This document shows positions 7,619 to 14,095 of a stretch of 64,000 nt of DNA, in pieces. The stretch comes from CAZFGK01 sp964518635 (GTDB taxonomy: Bacteria; Zixibacteria; MSB-5A5; GN15; FEB-12). Below the pieces are notes generated by a model. The model worked only from the letters and a program-made list of their open reading frames with translations, ran no database searches and was not told where the DNA came from. The stretch is from contig CAZFGK010000017.1 in the NCBI GenBank assembly GCA_964518635.1, positions 1 through 64,000 on the forward strand, written 5' to 3'. The stretch's first letter is position 1; each line of letters opens with the position of its first letter. The translations under genes were made by a program, and so were the position numbers.

Positions 7619-8626
7619 ATGACAGCGAAAATAGATAGCCCCCCGCTTATCTCAGTCGTGATACCATCGTTCAACCGAGAGCATTTTTTGAACCGGTGCC
7701 TTGATTCAGTCACCCAGCAATCGTACAAGAACATTGAAGTCTTGCTCATTGATGACCACTCGGCCGATCAGACCGTCCAACTGGTCCGGGAACGAATGAC
7801 ACGAGATTCACGAATTCGACTTCTTACAAATATCCAGGCCAAGGGGATCTCCGGGGCGCGAAACACCGGGCTTGATGCTGCTCGAGGGGACTTTGTTGCA
7901 TTTCAGGATTCCGACGACACCTGGAGCCCTGATCATCTGAAAGATGCCATGGACTGTTTGCTCAGGTTCATCGAGATCGACTGTTATTCCGCGAATAGAG
8001 TAAATGTAAACGAGCGTGGCGATGTCTCACTCAATCTTTTTGAGATGAGCCCGATGCTCGATAATCTCAAGAAGGAACAACTGGATAATCAGCTCTATCT
8101 TATCACCTCCGACATGATGGACGGAACGCTCGATGATCTCATCGTAGATATTCATACGCTGGTCGTAAGGAAGTTTTCGCTTGGCCCGGTCCGTTTCAGC
8201 GAAAAGAGAAGAGTAACGAATGACCGCGAATTCATAGTCGATCTTGCCTGGGACCGAACGAGAAAGTGGGCAATTCGTGATAAAGTCAGCGCACAGGTCT
8301 ATCGACATGGCGGAAACATCACCAACGATGATTCAGAGAGTTGTATCAGACGACTGACTACATCAGTTGAATTTTACAATCGTCTGCTGGCAAGCGACCG
8401 CCTTGATCAGACACAAAAAAACAAAGTGACTCAGTCATTACGAAATCGACTGCTGGAGCTCCCCTATCATTTGAGAGCAACTGGTCGTCATCATGAGGCA
8501 CTGGAGCTCTTGAAAACTCATTCCGAAATCCTCGGGAGAGGTAAGACCTCAGTCGAGTACTTCAAGACAAAAGTCACTCAGCTTCAGTCTTCGCTCACTG
8601 CGATATTCGCGTCTAGCCGCACATAA
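7619..8626 (+). CDS. Family 2 glycosyltransferase
   Basis: 335 residues, ATG just after GGAAAGAG. The N-terminal GT-A fold is typical of GT2: PLISVVIPSFNR start, VLLIDDHSADQT nucleotide-binding strand, RNTGLDAARG, and the metal-binding DSDD at 97-100. The remaining 200 residues are alpha-rich and variable, as expected for the acceptor region. No membrane segments are seen, so it is a cytoplasmic enzyme transferring a nucleotide-sugar residue to a glycan or lipid acceptor that cannot be named. It is divergent from the sigma operon and flanked by a leftward GGDEF-like gene, so no biosynthetic cluster helps to assign the sugar. Confidence 0.85.
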   Translation: MTAKIDSPPLISVVIPSFNREHFLNRCLDSVTQQSYKNIEVLLIDDHSADQTVQLVRERMTRDSRIRLLTNIQAKGISGARNTGLDAARGDFVAFQDSDDTWSPDHLKDAMDCLLRFIEIDCYSANRVNVNERGDVSLNLFEMSPMLDNLKKEQLDNQLYLITSDMMDGTLDDLIVDIHTLVVRKFSLGPVRFSEKRRVTNDREFIVDLAWDRTRKWAIRDKVSAQVYRHGGNITNDDSESCIRRLTTSVEFYNRLLASDRLDQTQKNKVTQSLRNRLLELPYHLRATGRHHEALELLKTHSEILGRGKTSVEYFKTKVTQLQSSLTAIFASSRT

Positions 8627-8667
8627 AAAAACCGAGCGGCCGTCTGAGGGGGGTTGACGACCGCTCG
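8626..8667 (-). terminator. Intrinsic terminator of the GGDEF-like gene
   Basis: On the minus strand a 12-bp stem with one mismatch (CGAGCGGTCGTC / GACGGCCGCTCG) is followed by GG and seven U. It ends the leftward transcript from the gene at 8748. On the plus strand the same hairpin lacks a U-tract, so it would only partly stop the glycosyltransferase message. Confidence 0.8.
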
Positions 8668-8747
8668 TAGTCAGAGAAAACCAAAAGTTCTACGTGTACA
8701 GAAAATCAGTGTCCGTCGATCCCAAAATTGGGGGACGGTAGAGTCTG

Positions 8748-9251
8748 TTAACGAACGATAAGTTCGTTCAAAAGATCAGGAATTGAACGTGCTCCGGCGG
8801 CATCCGGAAATGAAGAAAGCTGCGCAGAAGGAAGAGCACTCAGAGCTGCGAACGAACCGGAAGCTGTCCGGGCGATCATCTCTCCGTTTGTTCCAGTCCC
8901 AACATTGAGTCCGATCGCTTCAGCAATCGTCGCCTGCAGGCGGCGTGTCGCCACCTCTGCTCCTTGACGAGGGGTTTCCGGAAAGAGCACAACGACTGAA
9001 TTTCCGTTTACCAGTGAGACTGCATCACTAGCGCGAACCAGGCGGGAGAGTTTCTCTGCGATCATTTGAGAATCAGGGGCTGAGTCAGCTTTTCGAGTAG
9101 AACCCGCCGGATAGACTTCAAATTTTGCAAGGGAGACAAAGACATGATATCGCTCAGCACGGCGAAGTTCGGTCCAACAGTTGGTGATGAATTCAGACAG
9201 ATCACGGACGACTGGATTTGGCATTGAGGCAGCAAGTTGAGTGGTCGTCAT
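8748..9251 (-). CDS. Degenerate GGDEF-like domain protein
   Basis: A 167-residue product from the ATG at 9251 (GGAG 11-14 nt upstream). An upstream extension to 9407 is open but looks non-coding in composition. The core resembles a diguanylate cyclase domain: an N-terminal helix and strand (FVSLAKFEV), then IAEKLSRLVRASDAVSLVNGNSVVVLFPETPRQGA, which follows the GGDEF pattern R-x-x-D...G...PET...GA. The GGDEF signature itself is replaced (LVNGNSVVV), so catalytic c-di-GMP synthesis is not expected. It could be an inactive c-di-GMP or GTP binding regulator. The C-terminal 40 residues are Ser/Ala-rich. It is downstream of an NtrC-class regulator with a 306-bp gap and has its own terminator. Confidence 0.5.
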   Translation of the reverse strand: MTTTQLAASMPNPVVRDLSEFITNCWTELRRAERYHVFVSLAKFEVYPAGSTRKADSAPDSQMIAEKLSRLVRASDAVSLVNGNSVVVLFPETPRQGAEVATRRLQATIAEAIGLNVGTGTNGEMIARTASGSFAALSALPSAQLSSFPDAAGARSIPDLLNELIVR

Positions 9252-9515
9252 GAAAACAGTAGCTCCGTAAAGTGGGTCGAAAACCTGGTTCAGATCACTT
9301 ATTGAGCAACTTGGCTGCCGCACTCGTTGAATTTGGAACCATACCTTGCTGATGTCGAAAATAAGGAAAAAACTTCTCAACAGATGCTGATACTCGTTGC
9401 TGGACAATGATTAAGAAGATAAGAAGGGGCGCAATTCCTGCTGTCTAAACGTATGGTTAGATTAAAAAATCAAGTTAACGCATCGACTTGCATGAACTGT
9501 GCAAATCAAGAACAG

Positions 9516-9533
9516 GCGACTTTTGCAAGTCGC
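9516..9533 (-). terminator. Stem-loop after the NtrC-type regulator
   Basis: Perfect 7-bp stem GCGACTT/AAGTCGC with a 4-nt loop, about 25 nt after the regulator stop. It is followed on the minus strand by CTGTTCTTGATTTG, so the U-tract is weak. A further TTGCA...TGCAA inverted repeat lies at 9489-9505. The rest of the gap (9252-9488) holds nothing else that I can identify. Confidence 0.35.
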
Positions 9534-9557
9534 AATTTATGCAATTGGGACTTTGGA

Positions 9558-10991
9558 TTACTTCCCGCTGTTGAGCTGGTAGTCTTTGATCTTATAGAGA
9601 AGTGAGCGATAGGAGATATTCAGAATCTCAGCCGCTTTCCGTCGGTTCCAGTTGGTCTTGGTCAGAGCTTCTGCGATCAGCCGACGTTCTTCTGAAGCGA
9701 CCGTACCGCCTACCCGTCGTTTGAGATCAAGGTCACTGCCACCTTCGCTTCCTTCCCCGCCATATGATGACTGAGAGGGAGCGTAGCTCATCTGGGAGGA
9801 CTGGTATCCGCCAGTCGCAGGGCGACCGGAAGCAGCGATCAATTCGAGGATGATCTGTTCATCACCCCGTACCACGACCTGCTTGAGCATATTTTCAAGC
9901 TGGCGCACATTTCCTGGCCATCCAAAGGAGACCAGTCGAGCGAGGGTGTCGGAGTTGAGCGGCTTCTGGCTCTTCTCATACTGCTGATTGTATTTCTGGA
10001 AGAAGTGTGTCACCAGCAGCGGGATATCTTCCGGTCTTTGACGAAGGGGCGGAAGAAAGAGCGTGATTTCATTGAGACGATAGAAAAGATCGTCACGGAA
10101 CTGCTGTTCACTGATCGCCTGTTCCAGATTTCGATTCGTCGCGCAGATAATCCGGACATCGACATGGATATTGGTCACCCCTCCAACACGAACAAATTCC
10201 TGCTGTTCGAGTACCTGCAGCAACTTCGCCTGCAATTCGAGCGGCATGTCGCCGATTTCGTCTAAGAAAATTGTCCCTTTGTGGGCGATTTCGAAACGTC
10301 CTTGCTTTTGCTTGTGAGCACCAGTGAAGGCGCCCTTCTCATAGCCGAATAACTCCGCTTCGAGCAGATCGCGTGGGATCGCGGCACAGTTCACTTTTAC
10401 AAATTCCTGTTCACGACGACGAGAGAGTTCATGCAGTGATCGAGCGGCGATCTCTTTTCCGGTACCAGATTCACCACGAATGAGAACCGTCAATTCAGAG
10501 TCAGCAACCTGCTCGATAATCCCTTTTACGCGACGCATCGGTTCAGAATCGCCAATAAAGCCGATGTAGTTTGATCGTGCCTGAAGCTCGCGCTTGAGAT
10601 GCTTGTTCTCGTTCTTGAGACGTACCCGATCCATGACGGAGTTGAGATGAATCTCTACTTCTTTCACATCGAATGGCTTCGGGATAAATTCCGCGGCACC
10701 AAGTTTCATCGACTCGACGACATACTTGGTGTCACCGTGACCGGAGATCATGACCACTTCCGGGCGGTTTTCCATCTTGTTTAGTTTTTCGAGGACTTCG
10801 AGACCGGTCATGCCGGGCATTTTGATATCGAGCATGATGAGATCCGGTTTCTCGGTAGAGACCATCTGGATCCCTTCGATCCCATCCCGCGCAGAAACAA
10901 ATTCATACTGATTGGATAGCCCCTCGCTAAGCAGCCAGGAGACTTTTGGGTCGTCATCAATAACAAGAACTTTGGTGCGTACTTTCGGCAT
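9558..10991 (-). CDS. NtrC-family sigma-54-dependent response regulator
   Basis: 477 residues with three domains. The receiver (1-120) has acceptor Asp55 in LIMLDIKMPG and Lys105. The AAA+ sigma-54 activator domain (about 145-380) has Walker A GESGTGKE (173-180), the sigma-54-contacting GAFTGA loop (220-225) and Walker B GTIFLDEIGD. The C-terminal Fis-type helix-turn-helix (about 430-475) includes NWNRRKAAEILNISYRSLLYK. A Ser/Gly/Tyr-rich linker (about 390-425) precedes the DNA-binding domain. The ATG at 10991 follows AGAGGA. It activates sigma-54 promoters when phosphorylated. No cognate kinase is adjacent; the orphan histidine kinases at 14.1-17.7 kb are candidates. The regulon is unknown. 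Confidence 0.93.
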   Translation of the reverse strand: MPKVRTKVLVIDDDPKVSWLLSEGLSNQYEFVSARDGIEGIQMVSTEKPDLIMLDIKMPGMTGLEVLEKLNKMENRPEVVMISGHGDTKYVVESMKLGAAEFIPKPFDVKEVEIHLNSVMDRVRLKNENKHLKRELQARSNYIGFIGDSEPMRRVKGIIEQVADSELTVLIRGESGTGKEIAARSLHELSRRREQEFVKVNCAAIPRDLLEAELFGYEKGAFTGAHKQKQGRFEIAHKGTIFLDEIGDMPLELQAKLLQVLEQQEFVRVGGVTNIHVDVRIICATNRNLEQAISEQQFRDDLFYRLNEITLFLPPLRQRPEDIPLLVTHFFQKYNQQYEKSQKPLNSDTLARLVSFGWPGNVRQLENMLKQVVVRGDEQIILELIAASGRPATGGYQSSQMSYAPSQSSYGGEGSEGGSDLDLKRRVGGTVASEERRLIAEALTKTNWNRRKAAEILNISYRSLLYKIKDYQLNSGK

Positions 10992-11214
10992 TGGTATTCC
11001 TCTGCTGCAATCTATCGGCAGTATGCAAAGAAAGACAAGCCCCTGATGGCAATTCTCTGCAGGAAAGGGACAGAATTGGGGGATTTATGGAAAATAGTTC
11101 CGTGATTTGGATCTTCGAGAATATCCGCCTAGGCGAATCGCCAGGTGATGCTGATGCCCTCATCAGGGTCTTCTCTCTTTGGTGCCCCGCGGCTTGCCGT
11201 GGGTTTGTGTGAGC

Positions 11215-11234
11215 GGCAGGCCTCCCGGCATGCC
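11215..11234. repeat. GGCAGGCC palindrome, second copy
   Basis: GCGGCAGGCC-TCCC-GGCATGCC, a copy of the palindrome at 92-111 with one arm mismatch and complementary loop. Confidence 0.55.
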
Positions 11235-11240
11235 CTTCTA

Positions 11241-11267
11241 GTCACCCTGAGCCTGTCGAAGGGTGAC
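11241..11267. repeat. CACCCTGAGC...GAAGGGTG repeat, copy 3
   Basis: Inverted repeat GTCACCCT...AGGGTGAC around GAGCCTGTCGA. It is the reverse-orientation relative of the copies at 282-303 and 464-487. Confidence 0.65.
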
Positions 11268-11272
11268 ACAGT

Positions 11273-11300
11273 GGGTAGCCCGCTTCCTTTAGGGGCGGGT
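11273..11300. repeat. GGTAGCCCG...TTTAGGGGCGG repeat, second copy
   Basis: Matches the left half of the composite repeat at 191-250, with two pyrimidine differences in the middle. Confidence 0.6.
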
Positions 11301-11389
11301 TCTCATTCGATGAATCATATCACGGCGAGGATCGCCGGACCACGGATTCAAAAAAGCTGGAACTCTGATCGGGTGGTAACAAGCACTGG

Positions 11390-12181
11390 TCACTGTTCGA
11401 TATAGGGACTACAGATACGCCAGTACTCACGAAAATCGCTCAAACGCTCAGCGCTAGTTCGATAGGAATTTGGCTGCGGAATAATCGAAAAATTCTTGTC
11501 ACCAACCAACTTTTTTGCTCTTACTTCAACTACGTTTGCGACTCCCTTCCCAATGCATATTATTCCCGCTGGGTTTTCCTTCTCGATTCGACCATATGTG
11601 TATCCGTTCCATGACTCCGAAAGAATCTCATTCATCGTCGTTAAAGCTGGTTTCGTGCCTTGATTGTAAAGCGCGACTATGCTGGCATCTACGAGCCAGA
11701 TGCCTGAATTCTTGAGTTTCTTTAGAAGCGATATTTTGTTCTGAATTCTTTGTTGAAAGGGAATCTTCTTATAAAGACCTAAGAACGCTTCTCGAGTATC
11801 TATTTCATGTAAGCAACTGTAAAACAATTCCCAGTATTGCCTTGTGCCACTGTTCTTAACTGGTCTGTTATGATTGAGCATTTCAGACTCTCCGTAGCTG
11901 AGGCAGTAGACAAATCTTGCATACTCAGTAGGATACCCTGGTAGGTCTTCTATCGGGTCACACTTGAACATTCGCTCCGAATCTGAAGTATACACATGCG
12001 ACTCCGCAAGTAGCACTACTTTGACTTCCGCTGGTTTCCAAAAAGTCCGGTACGACTCAATCAGTTCAACTGTCTCTAATGATTCCACCCCTTCTCCAAC
12101 AACTGGTACTATATTGTCGTAGCAGCTTTTCAAGCGAATTCTTCTATTATTTTCTTGGGCTTCGAGATCCGAGATTTGCAT
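11390..12181 (-). CDS. Possible uracil-DNA-glycosylase-like protein
   Basis: 263 residues from the ATG at 12181. The open frame continues to 12289, but that extension is made of an extragenic repeat and overlaps the next gene's end. No good ribosome site is visible. I do not recognise the family firmly. The layout resembles the UDG superfamily: an early strand plus motif VVLLAESHVYTS where UDGs have the GE-x-P motif, a middle GIWLVDASIVALY, IICIGKGVANVV before the last motif, and a late IPQPNSYRTS where UDGs have an HPS-like motif. The catalytic residues are therefore non-standard. It sits alone between repeats, in a small islet with a secreted propeller protein, which suggests acquisition. 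The function is unproven. Confidence 0.45.
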   Translation of the reverse strand: MQISDLEAQENNRRIRLKSCYDNIVPVVGEGVESLETVELIESYRTFWKPAEVKVVLLAESHVYTSDSERMFKCDPIEDLPGYPTEYARFVYCLSYGESEMLNHNRPVKNSGTRQYWELFYSCLHEIDTREAFLGLYKKIPFQQRIQNKISLLKKLKNSGIWLVDASIVALYNQGTKPALTTMNEILSESWNGYTYGRIEKENPAGIICIGKGVANVVEVRAKKLVGDKNFSIIPQPNSYRTSAERLSDFREYWRICSPYIEQ

Positions 12182-12207
12182 TCTGAATTCTACTACTTTC
12201 TTCGGGC

Positions 12208-12263
12208 TGGGTGGCACACCCGTTCTGACGGGTGTGAAGTCGGTGACAAACACTTCACTTTTC
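12208..12263. repeat. GGTGGC-CACCCGTTCTGACGGGTG repeat, copy A
   Basis: Contains the hairpin CACCCGT...ACGGGTG followed by GTGAAGTCG and a CACTTCACTTTTC end. The same module is present at 13438-13491, and a shorter inverted copy at 13681-13712. It separates the UDG-like gene from the propeller gene. Confidence 0.75.
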
Positions 12264-12272
12264 GGCGTCCCG

Positions 12273-13349
12273 TCACTCCCACGGACCATCCTTTGTTACC
12301 GGGGAGAAAGATTTACCGTCATAGCGGAAGAGCCCCATCCAACCGCCAAACCAAAACCGTCCTTTCCTGTCTTCAAGGATTGACAGAATCCCGTTCGTCT
12401 CCAGACCCGAGTCTTTGTAGAGATTCGTGAATGATTTTCCATCGAACCGATAGACGCCATGGTTTTCAGCGGCGAACCAAATGTCTCCATTCTTGTCTTC
12501 ATAGAAGGCCCCAACTTCGACACCAGCTATTTGCCCGTCTTTGGTGAAGTTGGTAAACGTCTTGCCGTCGTAACGGCTCAATCCACCAAACATCGTCCCG
12601 ATCCAAATGTATCCCACTTTGTCTTCCATGAGAGAATACACATTGTTATCGCAAAGACCATCGGCAGTAGTGAGATGAGAAAACGTCTTGCCATCGAACT
12701 TGCAGATACCAAATCCATCCGTGCCAAACCACATTGTTCCATTTCGATCTTGTATTGTGCATGTCACCCGATCATATGAGATGATAGACGTCGTGTCGCT
12801 TATCTTTGCCTTGGGAATGGGGAAATAGGTAAACGCATCTCCATCGAATTGATATACTCCTTTTGTATGGGCAACCCACATCAGACCGTCCTTGTCGATC
12901 GTGAATCCCCAAACGCCACTGTAACCGTCATTTCTATCGTCGCCTATGGAGTATCTGGTAAATGACTTCCCATCATATTTGGTCAGCCCCCCATCGGAGC
13001 CGAACCAGACATTTCCCCCCGTATCTTCTGCAATTCCCGAAATCCGCCCACCGACAACCCCCTTGTCCTCGCCAAAATACTCCAGGGTGTCGCCATCGTA
13101 TCTCATAACACCGTAGTGATTCGTTCCGAACCACAGATCTCCCCTACTATCCTCGAAAATCTCGCGCACCCAATGGCAAAGTTGCCCCTCATAATACACC
13201 GGCGCAAGAAATGGATCGGGAATCGGACGCGGCACCGGAGTGATCGCGTTTTGTAACTCAGTGCTCGGGGAAGTCTGCGCAAGCAAGGATGCATCCACAC
13301 CGAGAGAGCCAATAACTGCTACAATCACTGCTAAAACTCGACGCTTCAT
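12273..13349 (-). CDS. Secreted seven-bladed beta-propeller (two-component-regulator propeller type)
   Basis: 358 residues from the ATG at 13349 (AGAAGG about 10 nt upstream). A GTG at 13358 is also possible but too close to the same site. A signal peptide (MKRRVLAVIVAVIGSLGVDA) is followed by seven repeats of about 40 residues, each with G-x-x-W-F/I-G and a closing G-x-x-x-Y/F-DG (for example GDLWFGTNHYGVMRYDG, GNVWFGSDGGLTKYDG). This is one complete seven-bladed propeller of the Reg_prop type normally found as the sensor part of hybrid kinases. There is no membrane segment, lipobox or kinase domain, so the product should be a free periplasmic or exported protein, perhaps a binding partner. 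Its start is 9 kb from the two-component cluster but not co-transcribed with it. Confidence 0.8.
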   Translation of the reverse strand: MKRRVLAVIVAVIGSLGVDASLLAQTSPSTELQNAITPVPRPIPDPFLAPVYYEGQLCHWVREIFEDSRGDLWFGTNHYGVMRYDGDTLEYFGEDKGVVGGRISGIAEDTGGNVWFGSDGGLTKYDGKSFTRYSIGDDRNDGYSGVWGFTIDKDGLMWVAHTKGVYQFDGDAFTYFPIPKAKISDTTSIISYDRVTCTIQDRNGTMWFGTDGFGICKFDGKTFSHLTTADGLCDNNVYSLMEDKVGYIWIGTMFGGLSRYDGKTFTNFTKDGQIAGVEVGAFYEDKNGDIWFAAENHGVYRFDGKSFTNLYKDSGLETNGILSILEDRKGRFWFGGWMGLFRYDGKSFSPVTKDGPWE

Positions 13350-13437
13350 TTTCAGCACCCTTCTTGGTTGCGTACATCTGTTATACTCAATGAAGCACTG
13401 GTTGTTCTGAGCCCCGGATCATGGTCCAATTCGGCAA

Positions 13438-13491
13438 GGTGGCGCACCCGTTCTGACGGGTGTGAAGTCGTTGGTGTGCACTTCACTTTTC
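13438..13491. repeat. GGTGGC-CACCCGTTCTGACGGGTG repeat, copy B
   Basis: Same module as 12208-12263 in the same orientation. With the inverted copy at 13681-13712 it encloses about 190 bp without a gene, like a REP doublet or a tiny non-autonomous element. Confidence 0.75.
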
Positions 13492-13522
13492 TATAATTCA
13501 CATTCATCCATCATCAAAAACG

Positions 13523-13551
13523 TGCCGCGTCTTCTCTCTTATCACGCGGCA
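13523..13551 (+). terminator. Stem-loop TGCCGCGT/ACGCGGCA in the repeat-flanked gap
   Basis: Perfect 8-bp stem with a 13-nt loop, followed on the plus strand by TTTGACTTT. No rightward gene ends here, so it may be part of the repeat element and not a terminator. The 13350-13723 gap otherwise holds only the two repeat copies. Confidence 0.3.
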
Positions 13552-13680
13552 TTTGACTTTCGCCTAACATTTGCATTATTGACAACTCCAAGTCGAACTT
13601 GGTTGAGTGGCAGTATACAATCATATTGCGAGTAAATGATACTGATCTAAAGGACCCGCTCTGCTCGTCAAACACACCAC

Positions 13681-13712
13681 TGACTTCGCACCCTAAAACG
13701 GGTGCGCCACCC
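13681..13712. repeat. GGTGGC-CACCCGT repeat, inverted copy C
   Basis: TGACTTCGCACCCTAAAACGGGTGCGCCACCC, read on the other strand, aligns to the first 32 bp of copies A and B with TTTTA in place of TTCTGA. It lies immediately downstream of the small leftward gene at 13724. Confidence 0.65.
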
Positions 13713-13723
13713 AGCCTCTCATC

Positions 13724-14095
13724 TCACCCAGAACTTGTGGGGGAGTCTTCATCCTCTTCGTTTTCTTCAAACAACTGAACACTTGAGATCTCAATGCAAA
13801 TATTGGGGAAAGTTGCAGCGATTCTGCGAAGAACTTCTCCGGTAAAGTGAACAGTTGACTCGAGTGAGTAATAGTACACTGTAAACACCCAACGATGTCC
13901 CAGATTGAAATCAATCTCTACTTCATTCTGCGCGGCCGAAATCTGATCTAGGATTGATAATGCATGCTCTTCTAAACTCGCACTTTCTCCTGCTGTAGTT
14001 TCAATTCTGAAACGAGTGTCACCGTCATATCGCTTCGGATCGATTTCAAGATCGAGAAAACTGAAAGTTAACGTATCTCTCATCTTGCTGGTCAT
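13724..14095 (-). CDS. Small conserved-looking protein of unknown function
   Basis: 123 residues. The start overlaps the preceding sensor kinase stop as ATGA, so it is very likely expressed from the same message. I do not recognise a family. The protein is mixed alpha/beta (DTLTFSFLDLEID strand, helix around 43-57, HRWVFTVYYYSL strand, LRRIAATFPNICIEISSVQLF) and ends in an acidic EENEEDED tail. No signal peptide or membrane span is seen. Position at the end of a two-component operon suggests a small partner or anti-kinase protein, but nothing in the sequence proves it. Confidence 0.65.
   Translation of the reverse strand: MTSKMRDTLTFSFLDLEIDPKRYDGDTRFRIETTAGESASLEEHALSILDQISAAQNEVEIDFNLGHRWVFTVYYYSLESTVHFTGEVLRRIAATFPNICIEISSVQLFEENEEDEDSPTSSG

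Larger units (their letters stand above)
10992..11389. other. Intergenic stretch with extragenic repeats
   Basis: This 398-bp gap upstream of the NtrC-type regulator holds no supported gene. Its right half (11179-11300) contains three palindromic repeats shared with the 1-490 region. The left half should carry the leftward promoter of the regulator, but I could not choose a convincing -10/-35 pair. Confidence 0.5.

Noticed and set aside
8748..9407. Upstream extension of the GGDEF-like gene to 9407
   Set aside because: Residues 1-52 look like non-coding composition; the ATG at 9251 has a plausible site.
11390..12289. Upstream extension of the UDG-like gene to 12289
   Set aside because: The first 36 codons are made of the extragenic repeat copy and overlap the propeller gene end.
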